Assembly (NCBI RefSeq): GCF_004331285.1 | Contig: NZ_SJOH01000014.1 | Location: 53,486 to 117,485, forward strand | From: Acinetobacter sp. ANC 3781 | GTDB lineage: Bacteria; Pseudomonadota; Gammaproteobacteria; Pseudomonadales; Moraxellaceae | Length of the DNA: 64,000 nt | Direction: 5' to 3' | Shown: in pieces, positions 1 through 9,933 of the stretch | Position numbering within the stretch: position 1 is the stretch's first letter | How the letters are laid out: each line of letters starts with the position of its first letter | The notes under the pieces: model-generated | The model's input: the letters and a program-made list of their open reading frames with translations, nothing else | What the model was told of the DNA's origin: nothing | Database searches by the model: none | Translations under genes and position numbers: made by a program

Positions 1-543
1 GTGAAAAAAGTGATTCCTGCTGAAATGTTCCATGCAGACACCAAATTCCACATCAACCCAACTGGGATGTTTGTGATTGGAGGTCCTGTAGGCGACTGCG
101 GTTTAACCGGCCGTAAAATCATTGTAGATACTTACGGTGGTATGGCACGTCATGGCGGTGGTGCTTTCTCTGGTAAAGATCCATCTAAAGTTGACCGTTC
201 TGCTGCATATGCAGGTCGTTATGTAGCGAAAAATATTGTTGCTGCTGGCCTTGCGGACAAGTGTGAAATCCAGGTGTCGTATGCCATTGGTGTTGCTGAA
301 CCCACTTCTATTTCAATCAACACCTTCAATACAGCAAAAGTATCTGAAGAATTGATTATTCAATTGGTTCGTGAACACTTTGACTTACGTCCATACGGCA
401 TTACTCGTATGCTAGACCTGATTCAACCGATGTATAAGCAAACTGCTGCTTATGGCCACTTCGGTCGTGAAGGTTCAGACACTGCATTTACTTGGGAAAA
501 AACAGATAAAGTGGAAGCGCTTAAAGCCTCTGCTGGCCTGTAA
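1..543 (+). CDS. metK: S-adenosylmethionine synthetase, C-terminal part
   Basis: This is the 3' part of methionine adenosyltransferase, which makes S-adenosylmethionine from ATP and methionine in the cytosol. The visible 180 residues hold the family blocks [28 protein letters not shown] and [10 protein letters not shown], including the Lys and Asp residues of the ATP/metal site. The family is normally about 385 residues, so the N-terminal half lies left of the window and the GTG at base 1 is an internal codon. A strong terminator follows the stop directly. Confidence in the family is very high. Confidence 0.98.
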   Translation: MKKVIPAEMFHADTKFHINPTGMFVIGGPVGDCGLTGRKIIVDTYGGMARHGGGAFSGKDPSKVDRSAAYAGRYVAKNIVAAGLADKCEIQVSYAIGVAEPTSISINTFNTAKVSEELIIQLVREHFDLRPYGITRMLDLIQPMYKQTAAYGHFGREGSDTAFTWEKTDKVEALKASAGL

Positions 544-554
544 TTTTTTCATAA

Positions 555-581
555 AAAAGCCCACAGATGTGGGCTTTTTTT
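555..581 (+). terminator. Rho-independent terminator of metK
   Basis: An AAAGCCCACA / TGTGGGCTTT hairpin followed by a T-run lies 11 bases after the metK stop. Confidence 0.9.
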
Positions 582-594
582 ACGTAAAAAATCA

Positions 595-840
595 TTATTT
601 CGGCTTTCCTCCCTGTTGTAAAACTTCTAATAATGAAATTTGCACAGGCGTTTCTTGATGATCTTGTAAATAGACATGCACGATCTTAAAAATGATGACT
701 GCTGCCAGGCAGGTTAAAATACAGAAAATCCAGAAACCATACGGACTTTTAATATTATGTGAACCGCAATTTGTGCATTCTTTATGATGGGTTAACTCAA
801 TAACCTGATCACAACACGCACAATGATATTGATATAGCAT
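595..840 (-). CDS. small zinc-ribbon membrane protein
   Basis: An 81-residue protein of unknown function. The first 30 residues carry two CxxC-type pairs (CACC near residue 8 and CTNC near residue 23) that look like a zinc ribbon. One membrane helix follows (about residues 37-53), then a short charged tail. It is convergent with metK and shares the intergenic terminator. Small zinc-ribbon and transmembrane proteins are common in Acinetobacter but I cannot name a function. Confidence 0.75.
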   Translation of the reverse strand: MLYQYHCACCDQVIELTHHKECTNCGSHNIKSPYGFWIFCILTCLAAVIIFKIVHVYLQDHQETPVQISLLEVLQQGGKPK

Positions 841-1137
841 AGCTATGCTCCTACATTACGCACATTCTTGTTTTTATATTTCCACCCTATTTTTTTTGAT
901 GGAAGGTAATATCAATAAAATCTTATGTGACTCTTCAGCGAGATACAAGGCTGTTTATCAATAACTAAAATATACCAAAAATATTTCTCTTCAGTTATTT
1001 TTATAAGTCACTAATTTATATTGAGAATTAAACAATCTATTCAAATATTAAAGACATCATTTGTAACACAATGCAATAAAACAAATTTTGAATAGGAAAG
1101 TTGCAAAAAACAGATACTTCTCAGCTTTTTAGGTAAA
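841..1137. other. AT-rich intergenic region
   Basis: No ORF of note. The region separates two divergent small genes and must hold their promoters; several AT-rich -10-like hexamers are present but none stands out. Confidence 0.6.
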
Positions 1138-1353
1138 ATGGCAGACAATAATCTGGAGTGTATGATGGTTCAACTGATTAAGAAAGGTGGTTTACGCGAA
1201 CGTGCCAACCGTAGCCGCAGCTATAAAGGTTCAGAAAATACTGAAGCGACCTTAAAACCCAATCGCTATGCTCAAGGCGAAAAAAATGAGGAAGTCAGCA
1301 CTGCCACTCCCCCATCTTCGCAATCCGTTGATGATCTAGCTAAAAAAGATTAA
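1138..1353 (+). CDS. small basic hypothetical protein
   Basis: A 71-residue protein with a basic first half (LRERANRSRSYKG) and a disordered Ser/Thr/Pro-rich tail. The ATG at 1138 has an AGG-containing ribosome site 6 bases upstream. An internal ATG at 1165 (MVQLIKKGG) with GGAG nearby is an alternative start and may be the true one. No domain is recognisable. Its stop overlaps that of the convergent LysE-family gene by 4 bases. Confidence 0.6.
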   Translation: MADNNLECMMVQLIKKGGLRERANRSRSYKGSENTEATLKPNRYAQGEKNEEVSTATPPSSQSVDDLAKKD

Positions 1354-1985
1354 AACATCGCTAATGCGTCATAGCCCAACCAAATTGCAAAAATCAGGAA
1401 TAATCCGCCGGAAATAATATCAATATAACTTCCTGAACGCTGATAAACATTTTTGATTTTTGGCATCGACATAATGAGCATAAATAGTGCAAAGACCAAA
1501 AAAGTTTGTAGTGGAATAATCACTGCAAGCTGGGTTTTTAAATGTGTTGATGCGGATGAACTTAAAGCTAAAGAAAACACACTACTAAAATAAATCAGGG
1601 TTTTAGGATTGGATAAGTTGGTAAACAGCCCCAATAAAAAATGGTTTTTAGAATCAGGTACAGCCTGTTGATCATCATCTAAACGGGTCTCTTGCTTCAG
1701 GTTTTTTAAACCGCCATTCAACATTGCCCAGCCCATTCGAGCCAAAAACAGTCCACCAATCAACATTAAAACTTGTTGTATCCATGGAAATTGTTCTATT
1801 AGCACAGTAAAGCCAAGTAAAGTCAGCACCACCCAAACTACAATACCGACTGAAATACCGAAAATAATTTTTAAAGTGTTGGCTCTTGAAGTCGATGCCG
1901 AACTTTTAGCAATCAGTAGAACATCCGGTCCGGGGCTAAGCTGTGCAACAAAATGCAATGCACAAATGGTCAAAAGCAATGACAT
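1350..1985 (-). CDS. LysE/RhtB family amino-acid exporter
   Basis: A 211-residue inner-membrane protein with about six hydrophobic helices. The LysE-family signature SPGPDVLLIAKSS is near residues 17-29 and GLFTNLSNPKTLIYF near residues 119-133. The family exports amino acids or related metabolites such as homoserine, threonine or lysine; the substrate here cannot be read from sequence. Length is normal for the family. It is a single gene between convergent neighbours. Confidence 0.9.
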   Translation of the reverse strand: MSLLLTICALHFVAQLSPGPDVLLIAKSSASTSRANTLKIIFGISVGIVVWVVLTLLGFTVLIEQFPWIQQVLMLIGGLFLARMGWAMLNGGLKNLKQETRLDDDQQAVPDSKNHFLLGLFTNLSNPKTLIYFSSVFSLALSSSASTHLKTQLAVIIPLQTFLVFALFMLIMSMPKIKNVYQRSGSYIDIISGGLFLIFAIWLGYDALAMF

Positions 1986-2128
1986 AGAAATAGAGGAGAT
2001 TTTAAAAAAACGTATTATATCGTTTGTTCAATTTTTTGCATGTCTTGCCATCTAATTTCCATACAAATTTAGAGCCAATAAAGAAGCCGAAACATCAGGA
2101 TTCGGCTTAAAAATATAAATCAATAAAC

Positions 2129-2698
2129 TTATTTATTCACATCTTTCATTTCAATTTTTTTCGCATCAGGCGTCACTTCGCGCGCTTCGCCATCAATCAC
2201 ACTAGAGTCATGACGCGGTGAACCACCTTGCTGCTGTTGCATGTCCTGCATTTGACGCATGATATCTGCAAATGGATTTTGACCTTGTGCACCCCCGCCC
2301 ATATCATTCATATCGCCCATCATGCCACCCATCATTTTATCCATCATGGCTTGTTGGCGTTTCATCATGGTTTTCATTGCCACAGCTTTCAAAGCTTGTT
2401 GTACTGGTGGAATGAGTATTAGCAGGGCAAGTACATCAGTGATTAAGCCTGGAATCAATAACAACAAACCCGCAATAATTTTTGGTAAATTATTGGTTAG
2501 ACTTGGGTCCATTACCATTTGACCTTGTTTCATCTGTTGCAGACCAGACGCATGGGTACGGATCATATTGATCCCGATGAAAAATGCGGCTACAAACCAG
2601 AAAAATACGTACCACATACTGCCGACGAGGTCACCCACGCCAATCCAGACAAAGACTTCAAGGATTAAGCCAGCTAAAACAATAAGAAATAATTTCAT
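2129..2698 (-). CDS. FxsA family membrane protein
   Basis: A 189-residue FxsA-like protein with hydrophobic segments at about residues 3-20, 27-45 and 70-97. The loop MRTHASGLQQMKQGQ and the LLLIPGLITDVLALLILIPP helix are typical of the family. The C-terminal half is unusually Met/Gly/Gln rich (MMDKMMGGMMGDMNDMGG and following) and probably disordered. E. coli FxsA relieves F exclusion of phage T7 when overproduced; the normal role is not known. Confidence 0.88.
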   Translation of the reverse strand: MKLFLIVLAGLILEVFVWIGVGDLVGSMWYVFFWFVAAFFIGINMIRTHASGLQQMKQGQMVMDPSLTNNLPKIIAGLLLLIPGLITDVLALLILIPPVQQALKAVAMKTMMKRQQAMMDKMMGGMMGDMNDMGGGAQGQNPFADIMRQMQDMQQQQGGSPRHDSSVIDGEAREVTPDAKKIEMKDVNK

Positions 2699-2820
2699 AA
2701 AAATTAATCAAATCTCAATAAAATAAATAGGGTGCAATATTCAAGTGCTTAATCACGATCAAGCTTTTTTGATACGCTTATGTAACAATATGGGCATTAT
2801 TCTATTTTTAAAGTCTTTAT

Positions 2821-3363
2821 ATGTCATTAATTATTGGTATCGATCCGGGTTCTCGCTTAACTGGCTACGGTATTATCGAAAAAGATGGGCAAAAATTGAC
2901 TTTTGTGGATGCAGGAACCATTCGTACCGAAACTCCTGAAATGCCGGAACGTTTAAAACGAATTTTTGCAGGGGTGGAACGTATTGTTAAATTTCATGGC
3001 CCGACAGAAGCTGCAGTTGAACAAGTTTTTATGGCAGTCAATCCTGACTCTGCGTTAAAGCTTGGTCAAGCCCGTGGTGCTGCCATTGCTGCTTTGGTAA
3101 ATCTGGATTTACAAGTCGCTGAATATACAGCACGACAAATTAAACAATCGGTAGTGGGTTATGGTGCAGCAGATAAAGAACAAGTTCAGATGATGGTGAT
3201 GCGCATTTTAAATTTAAGCATTAAACCGCAACAGGATGCTGCCGATGCTTTAGCCGCTGCAATTTGTCATGCCCATGCTTCAGGCAGTATGAGTAAAATG
3301 GCGGTACTGAATGCCTTAGGTGGTATGGCACGCGGTCGTGGCCGTACCAGCAGAAGAAGATAA
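2821..3363 (+). CDS. ruvC: Holliday junction endonuclease RuvC
   Basis: RuvC resolves Holliday junctions together with the RuvAB branch-migration motor in recombinational repair. The 180-residue protein starts with [12 protein letters not shown], holding the first catalytic Asp. It has the EQVF block with the catalytic Glu near residue 67 and ends with the [14 protein letters not shown] block carrying the last two acidic residues. Length and motifs are complete. It is monocistronic here, with no ruvA or ruvB beside it. Confidence 0.97.
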   Translation: MSLIIGIDPGSRLTGYGIIEKDGQKLTFVDAGTIRTETPEMPERLKRIFAGVERIVKFHGPTEAAVEQVFMAVNPDSALKLGQARGAAIAALVNLDLQVAEYTARQIKQSVVGYGAADKEQVQMMVMRILNLSIKPQQDAADALAAAICHAHASGSMSKMAVLNALGGMARGRGRTSRRR

Positions 3364-3372
3364 CTAGAATAT

Positions 3373-3705
3373 TTAAAGATACGGCGCGAAATCTTTACGC
3401 ATTTCACCAATCGAGGGTTGCTTGGGATAAGTAAAAGTGACTCTTCGACCAAAGCTTCGCCTATTCTTTTTCTGATTGGGATCAATCCGGATCAAAACCA
3501 GTTCATCCGGTTCATTGCGATGGTTTATCTCACAAATCATAATGGTTTGATTCCTTTCAATGACCTTATATTTCACGAATTCTTTTTGCACAATGTCCTT
3601 AAATGAGGTATTGCCTGAGCGACTTGAACTTTCACCACGTTGCGTGTAAATCACCATAACAATGCAAATTGCGATAACAATTGCCACAACCAGATATTTT
3701 TCCAT
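3373..3705 (-). CDS. single-span membrane hypothetical protein
   Basis: I choose the start at the second of two tandem ATG codons (3705), because GAGGG lies 5 bases before it. A longer reading would run into the acylphosphatase gene. The protein is about 110 residues, begins with a membrane helix (YLVVAIVIAICIVMVIYTQ) and has a basic, polar outer part with no recognised domain. It probably faces the periplasm. Confidence 0.65.
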   Translation of the reverse strand: MEKYLVVAIVIAICIVMVIYTQRGESSSRSGNTSFKDIVQKEFVKYKVIERNQTIMICEINHRNEPDELVLIRIDPNQKKNRRSFGRRVTFTYPKQPSIGEMRKDFAPYL

Positions 3706-3742
3706 CATTTCCCTCTTATATTTTTTATAAAAGTCATATTCA

Positions 3743-4015
3743 CTACAAAATTGTAAATGCAATGAACTCCGATGCCTGCTCAAGTTCAATTTGAATGATC
3801 TTTGAAACCTCGGCACGTGATGGCCCCATATAACTACGTTCGATTATTGTATGGAGCTGATTTTCCGTCCCAACAATAATGGCTTCAACTTCACCGCCAG
3901 CCAGATTTTTTACATAGCCTGTGAGTTCTAATGTTAAAGCCTGCTGTTCAAACCAGCGCCGGTAACCCACCCCTTGGACTTTGCCATGAATGATTAATTT
4001 AATCGCCTTATTCAT
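3743..4015 (-). CDS. acyP: acylphosphatase
   Basis: A small enzyme (90 residues from the ATG at 4015) that hydrolyses acyl phosphates. The signature VQGVGYRRWFEQQA carries the phosphate-binding Arg, and GYVKNLAGGEVEAI carries the catalytic Asn. The upstream gene's stop overlaps this start region, and GGGAG sits just ahead of the tandem ATGs, so the two genes are translationally coupled. Coordinates beyond 4015 would give a non-homologous N-terminus. Confidence 0.92.
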   Translation of the reverse strand: MNKAIKLIIHGKVQGVGYRRWFEQQALTLELTGYVKNLAGGEVEAIIVGTENQLHTIIERSYMGPSRAEVSKIIQIELEQASEFIAFTIL

Positions 4016-5495
4016 CATGACTCCCATTGACCACATGATAAACCGCCTCATTCATATGATGGGCTTGCAGACCTCGTATCCCTTTTTTCGCCAACCAGTC
4101 CCCTGCCAAAGCATGTAAGGTGACAATTTCATGTAGATGAATTTGCTCTCCAAATTGTGCTTTTAAGCTGGCCACCATACCTGCCAGCACATCTCCCATA
4201 CCGCCCGTTCCCATTCCTGCATTACCTTTCGTGCAAATCCAGAGCTGATCTTGCAAAATTAAGCTGCCAGAACCTTTAAGTACCCATTGTCCTGCGTATT
4301 TTTCTTGCAGTTGATGAATCGCTGCAATTCGATTATGTTCAATTTCTTTCACTGAACAGTTTAAAAGTTTTGCAGCTTCACCCGGATGCGGTGTCGCATA
4401 AGAATCCGCTTTTAATAATTCCGGATGCTCGGCCAAGAACCATAAAGCATCGGCATCGAGCACCACATGTAAATGTTCAGCTGTGTTGATCTTCGGGAAC
4501 CATTTAAAAAATTGTTGTTCTGACCAAGTATCACGTCCTAGGCCCATACCAAAGCTGACGGCATCGACATGCTCTAATAATTGCTGAATCTCGGCTTTAG
4601 TCAAAGCATTGATATCACGTAGCATAATATTCGGTGAGCGTGCCAAAATAGCGGTGTGATGTTTTTCATGACAGACAATAGTAACTTTACCTGCACCTGC
4701 ACTAAAAGCAGATTCGGCGGCCATCATCACCGCACCGCCCATATCGGCATGTCCACCAACCACAAGTACATGACCATAACTGCCCTTATGGCCAAATGCC
4801 TGACGCTCGGGCAATGAAATTGTATCAGGCGAGAGTTCGGCAATTGGACTGAGTTCTGCATCTGTCGGAATCAGGGAAATAACTTCAATCTGTCCTGCAA
4901 ACTCTTTGCCTTGTCCGGTAAACAGTCCTGCTTTTAACCCCAAGGCTGAGAAAGTGTAATCGGCTTTAATTGCGCATGGTAGGGGCTGACCGCTATTGGC
5001 CTGTAAACCACTGGGAACATCAATCGCAATTTTCAAAGCGGATTGAGCATTAATACTTTGAATAATCTGCTGCCACTCTGGACTAAGTTCACGATTTAAA
5101 CCGATGCCAAATAAAGCATCGATATAACAATCATATTGTTTTTGAAAATTAAAACCTGAATGAATTTTTATTTCAGCAGCGATAGCGTCTTGATAAGCCG
5201 TATACAAATCTTTAGAAGAACCCAATTCAGCGGCATAAATCTCGACCTTGAAACCCGCCTGTTTTAAATATTGAGCCGTTAAATATCCATCACCTGCATT
5301 ATTTCCCTGTCCACAACACACTGCGATATTTTGTATTTTCTGATGCTGAAAAAGGGGAACCAGCCGCTGCGCAATCATCCACGCGACTTGCTGCATCAAG
5401 GCATAAGAACCGTTTTGCTTGGCAAACCAGCGTTGCTCCCATGCTTGAATACTTTGGCTCAAATAAACTGGGCTATGATAAACTGGCTGACGCAT
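4008..5495 (-). CDS. nnr: bifunctional NAD(P)HX epimerase/dehydratase
   Basis: This enzyme repairs hydrated NAD(P)H. The N-terminal half (about residues 1-210) is a YjeF_N epimerase with CGQGNNAGDGYLTA. The C-terminal half (about 230-490) is an ADP-dependent dehydratase of ribokinase fold, with VVGGHADMGGAVMMAAES, ATPHPGEAAKLL and GNAGMGTGGMGDVLAGM. At 495 residues it is full length. It starts 23 bases from the divergent queG start, so both use a very short shared promoter region, and it is coupled to acyP downstream. Confidence 0.96.
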   Translation of the reverse strand: MRQPVYHSPVYLSQSIQAWEQRWFAKQNGSYALMQQVAWMIAQRLVPLFQHQKIQNIAVCCGQGNNAGDGYLTAQYLKQAGFKVEIYAAELGSSKDLYTAYQDAIAAEIKIHSGFNFQKQYDCYIDALFGIGLNRELSPEWQQIIQSINAQSALKIAIDVPSGLQANSGQPLPCAIKADYTFSALGLKAGLFTGQGKEFAGQIEVISLIPTDAELSPIAELSPDTISLPERQAFGHKGSYGHVLVVGGHADMGGAVMMAAESAFSAGAGKVTIVCHEKHHTAILARSPNIMLRDINALTKAEIQQLLEHVDAVSFGMGLGRDTWSEQQFFKWFPKINTAEHLHVVLDADALWFLAEHPELLKADSYATPHPGEAAKLLNCSVKEIEHNRIAAIHQLQEKYAGQWVLKGSGSLILQDQLWICTKGNAGMGTGGMGDVLAGMVASLKAQFGEQIHLHEIVTLHALAGDWLAKKGIRGLQAHHMNEAVYHVVNGSHDE

Positions 5496-5518
5496 TGTTC
5501 TTCCCTTCTTATTAAATT

Positions 5519-6613
5519 ATGGCAACATCCACAGCGTCACAGAAAATACCTTTAGATCAAACTGATCCTGAAGCGCTAAAAGCGTGGATTAAAGCTCAAG
5601 CTTTGGCATTAGGTTTTAGCGATTGTGTCATCGCAAAACCGGATGCTCAAGCAGAATTGCCACGTTTTCAAGAATATTTAAAGCGTGGCTATCATGGTGA
5701 TATGAAGTTTCTGGAAGAAAATTTAGAAAAACGTGCTGATCCAACTCTACTGGTTCCCGGCACCAAAAGCATTATTTGCGTACGAATGAATTATTTGGTA
5801 GAAACCCCTAAACCGCGTTATGTCCCAGATGAGCCTAATGCCGCCATTATTGCACGCTATGCCCGTGGTCGCGATTACCATAAAACCATGCGCGGCCGTT
5901 TAAAAACTTTAGCCAGCATCATTCGTGAAAAGGTTGGAAATTTTGAATCGCGTCCTTTTGCTGACTCTGCACCGGTATTTGAAAAATCTCTAGCAGAAAA
6001 TGCAGGTATGGGCTGGACCGGTAAACACACCTTATTGATTCATAAAAAATCAGGTTCCTTTTTTGTTTTGGGTGAACTCTTTACTTCGCTGGATTTACCC
6101 TTCGACTCCCCTGCAACCAATCATTGCGGTTCTTGCACAGCCTGTATCGATATTTGTCCAACTCAGGCTATTGTTGAACCTTATATGTTGGATGCGCGTA
6201 AATGTATTGCTTATTTAACTATTGAATATAAAGGCATTATTGCTGAAGAATTACGTCGTGGCATTGGTAATCGTGTATTTGGCTGTGACGATTGTCAGTT
6301 GATTTGTCCATGGAATAGTTTTGCCAAGAAAGCCACGATTGACGATTTTAATCCCCGACATGGTTTAGATCAGATCAATTTACTGGATTTATGGCACTGG
6401 GATGAACCAACCTTTTTAGCCAACACTGAAGGCAGTCCAATACGTCGTACCGGTTATCAAAGTTTTATGCGAAATATTGCGATTGGCTTAGGAAATGCAC
6501 CTTTTTCTAATCAAATTGTGGCAACTTTAAAACAAACTCGCGAATTACATGATGAGATTGTGCAAGTCCATATTGACTGGGCAATTCAGGAGCAGTTGGC
6601 TAAATCGAGTTAG
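5519..6613 (+). CDS. queG: epoxyqueuosine reductase QueG
   Basis: QueG carries out the last step of queuosine synthesis in tRNA, reducing epoxyqueuosine with cobalamin and two [4Fe-4S] clusters. Visible blocks are RYARGRDYHK (active-site region), the ferredoxin-like CGSCTACIDICPTQAI near residues 203-218 and CDDCQLICPWN near 258-268. Length is 364 residues, within the family range. It is divergent from nnr, an arrangement common in gamma-proteobacteria. Confidence 0.96.
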   Translation: MATSTASQKIPLDQTDPEALKAWIKAQALALGFSDCVIAKPDAQAELPRFQEYLKRGYHGDMKFLEENLEKRADPTLLVPGTKSIICVRMNYLVETPKPRYVPDEPNAAIIARYARGRDYHKTMRGRLKTLASIIREKVGNFESRPFADSAPVFEKSLAENAGMGWTGKHTLLIHKKSGSFFVLGELFTSLDLPFDSPATNHCGSCTACIDICPTQAIVEPYMLDARKCIAYLTIEYKGIIAEELRRGIGNRVFGCDDCQLICPWNSFAKKATIDDFNPRHGLDQINLLDLWHWDEPTFLANTEGSPIRRTGYQSFMRNIAIGLGNAPFSNQIVATLKQTRELHDEIVQVHIDWAIQEQLAKSS

Positions 6614-6912
6614 GTTTTCCCTCCACTTCAAAGCATTTTTCAGTTTTTTTATTTTTCAGATATAAGCAAAGTTTTATCTCTATAAAAAAAATAGCATCCA
6701 TTTCAAAACAAACTAAAAAATCTCATTGAAAACTTTGCGATTATCTTAAGAGAAATAAGACTTACTTTGTAACTAAATATACAATCTTATAATAGGCTAT
6801 ATTGACTAAAAATAATCGATAGATACTATGAAATTTGGCTTTTTATGCCTTTAGATTTAGTTTAAATTAGGTATGATAAATAATAAATAATGATGATTAT
6901 GGATTTTCGCCA
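6614..6912 (+). promoter_or_regulatory. intergenic region holding the bioB promoter
   Basis: No ORF is seen in this AT-rich 299-base gap. The bioB promoter must lie here; TATGAT-like and TATAAT-like hexamers occur about 6867-6895. I could not pick out a BirA-type operator palindrome with confidence. Confidence 0.4.
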
Positions 6913-7902
6913 ATGAATGTACGTAATGACTGGACACGTGAAGAAATTCAGGCTTTGTATAGCCAGCCTTTTTTGGATTTAGTTTTTGAAGCACAACGCA
7001 TTCATCGTGAAAACTTTGATCCAAATACAATTCAAGTCAGCACATTACTTTCAATTAAAACCGGTAAATGTCCTGAAGATTGTAAATATTGCTCACAGTC
7101 AGCACGTTATGACTCAAAACTTGAAGCTGAAAAACGTATTGCTGTCGATAAAGTGATTCAAGAAGCCAAAGAAGCACTTGCTTCAGGTTCTTCACGTTTC
7201 TGCATGGGTGCTGCATGGCGTAATCCACATGAACGCGACATGCCGTATGTATTGGAAATGGTTAGTGAAGTGAAAGCACTGGGCTTGGAAACCTGCATGA
7301 CGTTAGGCATGCTCAATCAATCGCAAGCCGAACGCCTGAGTGAGGCGGGGTTAGACTATTATAATCATAACCTCGACACCTCTCGCGAATATTATCCCAA
7401 TGTGATTACCACCCGCTCTTATGATGATCGTTTAAATACTTTGGATCATGTCCGTCAAGCAGGTATGAAAGTCTGTAGTGGTGGAATTGTCGGCTTAGGT
7501 GAAGACAGTAAAGATCGGATTGGTCTTTTGTACGAACTCGCAACCTTACCCCTTCATCCTGAATCTGTACCTATCAACATGCTCGTTCCTATTGAAGGTA
7601 CACCACTTGCAGAGGTAGAGAAACTCGACATCACCGAATGGATTCGTACTATCGCGGTTGCGCGAATCATTATGCCTAAAAGCTATATTCGTCTTTCTGC
7701 TGGGCGTGAGTCTCTATCAGATGCGGACCAGGCCTTGGCTTTCATGGCAGGTGCCAATTCTCTTTTCTCTGGGGAAAAACTTTTGACTACTCCAAATGCT
7801 GGCGAAGGTAAAGACAGACAATTATTTGATAAGTTGGGCTTGGTTGCAGAAAAGGCCAAACCGACGGTTAAAGAGTTATCTGTAGATGCAATGGCAAGTT
7901 AA
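6913..7902 (+). CDS. bioB: biotin synthase
   Basis: Radical-SAM enzyme that inserts sulfur into dethiobiotin to make biotin. The CPEDCKYC cluster motif (Cys53, Cys57, Cys60) binds the SAM [4Fe-4S] cluster. [13 protein letters not shown] and [10 protein letters not shown] are classic BioB blocks, and IRLSAGRE holds the Arg ligand of the [2Fe-2S] cluster. It is full length at 329 residues and stands alone, without the other bio genes. Confidence 0.97.
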   Translation: MNVRNDWTREEIQALYSQPFLDLVFEAQRIHRENFDPNTIQVSTLLSIKTGKCPEDCKYCSQSARYDSKLEAEKRIAVDKVIQEAKEALASGSSRFCMGAAWRNPHERDMPYVLEMVSEVKALGLETCMTLGMLNQSQAERLSEAGLDYYNHNLDTSREYYPNVITTRSYDDRLNTLDHVRQAGMKVCSGGIVGLGEDSKDRIGLLYELATLPLHPESVPINMLVPIEGTPLAEVEKLDITEWIRTIAVARIIMPKSYIRLSAGRESLSDADQALAFMAGANSLFSGEKLLTTPNAGEGKDRQLFDKLGLVAEKAKPTVKELSVDAMAS

Positions 7903-7943
7903 ATGATTCATTTCTATTGTTAATAAAAAAGTCCTCTTTGAGT

Positions 7944-7982
7944 AATGCCAGTCTATTAAGAAATTGACTGGCATTTTTTATT
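7944..7982 (+). terminator. Rho-independent terminator of bioB
   Basis: AATGCCAGTC / GACTGGCATT form a 10-bp stem followed by a T-run. Confidence 0.9.
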
Positions 7983-8276
7983 TTTGGACTCATCATGTTT
8001 TTGATACACGGAAACGTCATTCACAACTGTTTGAGGCAGGATTACATTAATAAGCTAATGTTTCTGCAACTGATTTGCTACCCAGTAGTAGTGGACGAGT
8101 TTTGCGAATGACGAATGCTTTTGGTTCTTTTGGCTAAACAAAAGAACTGACGAACTTCAAATATTTGATTTAAAAAAAATAAGACTCCGCGATGAATAAC
8201 CTAAAAGCTAAGGAGTTTATGGTCAAACCCCTTAACTGATCAGCATTACCTTAGTGGTCTTTTTTTCTGGGAAAAA
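7983..8276. other. intergenic region with hairpin
   Basis: No gene is seen. A perfect hairpin GTTCTTTTG / CAAAAGAAC occurs at 8124-8147. The surrounding sequence (GCGAATGACGAATGC before it) looks like a dispersed Acinetobacter intergenic repeat, but this is from memory only. A T-run near 8262 may end transcription of the minus-strand gene to the right. Confidence 0.35.
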
Positions 8277-8501
8277 TTATTCTGCAAAGTTATGTGCCGT
8301 AATTAAAATACCATAACTGCTGTTTAAATAATCCCCTACTCGAATGATATCGGTACCATTGGCATGATACACTACCAATTCTTTAGAAATCGTATCATAG
8401 GTGAATGAATCAAAACTGTCTTGATGATGACATAACCACATTAATGTATCTTCCAGATGCTCATTCACAATATAAGTTTTTGCTTTAAAATCTTTGTTCA
8501 T
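8277..8501 (-). CDS. hypothetical protein, 74 aa
   Basis: A soluble protein rich in His, Asp and Tyr with no domain I recognise. The ORF runs from an ATG at 8501 (MNKDFKAKTYIVNEHLED) and composition is protein-like throughout. It begins a run of short minus-strand genes between bioB and the tRNA gene. Confidence 0.55.
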   Translation of the reverse strand: MNKDFKAKTYIVNEHLEDTLMWLCHHQDSFDSFTYDTISKELVVYHANGTDIIRVGDYLNSSYGILITAHNFAE

Positions 8502-8564
8502 TGGCCTTAGCCTTGCCTAAGTAAAAATTTTTACTTATCCATTATTACTAATTTTGCGCTAGAA

Positions 8565-8600
8565 ACAAAGAAGTGAGCTAAAACTCACTTCTTTGTTATA
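8565..8600 (-). terminator. terminator after the 8613-8729 microprotein gene
   Basis: A 13-bp perfect stem, ACAAAGAAGTGAG / CTCACTTCTTTGT. It can work in both directions but has only short T-runs. Confidence 0.7.
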
Positions 8601-8612
8601 AATAGAATTCAA

Positions 8613-8729
8613 TTAAAGTGGCTTATTAACCCCACACTTCCTACATTCCTTATGATTTTCCCCAATTTCCTCCATGTGCTCATACTCATACACATGTAAA
8701 CAAAATAATTTCATAAGTAATTGAAGCAT
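8613..8729 (-). CDS. Cys/His-rich microprotein (38 aa), family member 1
   Basis: The protein starts MLQLLMKLFCLHVYEYEH and ends with ECRKCG, with GGGAG 8 bases before the ATG. It is one of three related genes in this window (also 9934-10053 and 43383-43496). They share an amphipathic MLxLLxKLFCLHxYE-like N-terminus and a CxxC near the C-terminus. A zinc-binding fold is plausible. Function is unknown. Confidence 0.65.
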   Translation of the reverse strand: MLQLLMKLFCLHVYEYEHMEEIGENHKECRKCGVNKPL

Positions 8730-9497
8730 TTTCTAAACTCCCTTTTGCTTGTTTTTAAAATTCAGTTTTTTTAAATACATTTCATCCTGAAACAACCGTG
8801 TGATTAAAAAACCATCACCACTACTTATTACCATATTTTTGAGATAATTCAAATAACTTAGCAACAATTTTTAGAGCAAATCACAAAATTAAAACTGATC
8901 TCGAAACGGCAGGAGAATCAAAAAAATCTATTAAAATTATAGTAGTATTTCATCATCTGTAATAAATCTTGTTATTCAATGAGTAAAAAATTAGATAAAA
9001 ATAAAGTATAGACACAATAATTTTTTTAAAGAAAAAGAATTTACATCAATTAATTATGAAGAATTAATCAAATCATTCAATATATTGCCACTAAAGCTAA
9101 ATTTAACTTCAAGACTAATTTATAGACATGAAATAGAGGAAAATTTTCTGATTTTTTAAATAAATGTTAGAACAGTAAATTTCATAAGGTATTAAAATGC
9201 TCTTTAGTCCATTCTTGATTTCATCCTAGTCATCATTTGATGAAACTTAGGATTTGAACGGATTAAACTTTGATATTTTGCCAGTTCTTCATAACAGAAC
9301 TGCAGTTTTTAGTTTGTATATACTCTCGTATAATTAAATCCCTAATAAAAAAAGAAAAATCTCACTAAATTGGTTAATATTTAGGAGAAGTTTGCGGAAC
9401 ATTTGTTTCTCTATTTTGATTATTTTTGAGAAATAAAGTGCTCTACTGTTCTTTCGATAGGCAATAAAAAAGCCCAACATTAAATTGGGCCTATACT
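8730..9497. other. gene-poor AT-rich stretch
   Basis: I find no convincing gene in these 768 bases. An open run of about 42 codons on the plus strand at roughly 9037-9162 (reading EFTSINYEELIKSFNILPLK) has no start codon or ribosome site and may be a gene remnant. A hairpin near 9469-9490, GCCCAA / TTGGGC next to an A-run, is the terminator of the next minus-strand gene. Confidence 0.4.
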
Positions 9498-9698
9498 CTA
9501 CTCTTCGACTTCTATGGGATCTCCGTCCTCCGGACGGATATGACGTACCCCATCATCTGCTGGATCAACACTCGAACCATCTTTCGTAATAGTGTTGTAC
9601 ATCTCATCCTCTTTCTTATCATCGATAAATTCTTCATCTTCGAAATCTTGAGGTTCACTATCATCTTCGAAATCTAAAGGCTTTTCTTCATCTATCAT
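9498..9698 (-). CDS. very acidic hypothetical protein, 66 aa
   Basis: Nearly half of the residues are Asp or Glu (DFEDDSEPQDFEDEEFIDDKKEDE), so it is likely disordered. A GCCCAATTTAATGTTGGGC hairpin and T-run lie just downstream. The ATG at 9698 is preceded by a weak purine-rich site. No family is recognised; acidic DNA-mimic behaviour is possible but unsupported. Confidence 0.55.
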   Translation of the reverse strand: MIDEEKPLDFEDDSEPQDFEDEEFIDDKKEDEMYNTITKDGSSVDPADDGVRHIRPEDGDPIEVEE

Positions 9699-9933
9699 GG
9701 CGATCCATCACTTATTCAAACAAGAAAGTATTATGCTCAAACATTCGATAAAATTATTCAATACCCAACAATCATCCTTTGTGTAACTAACTCTTAAATA
9801 TTAGGCGTATCTACGTAAGATTTAATTTATGCACATCATGTTATAAGTATTACAAATAAAAAAGAAAAACCCAAATAATAATAGATCCTTAGTAAGGTTT
9901 TATGTGGCGTAAACCACCCGTCTAGTCAGACAA

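Noticed and set aside
9037..9162. Open plus-strand stretch in the host gap
   Set aside because: No start or ribosome site; kept only as a possible remnant in the gap entry.
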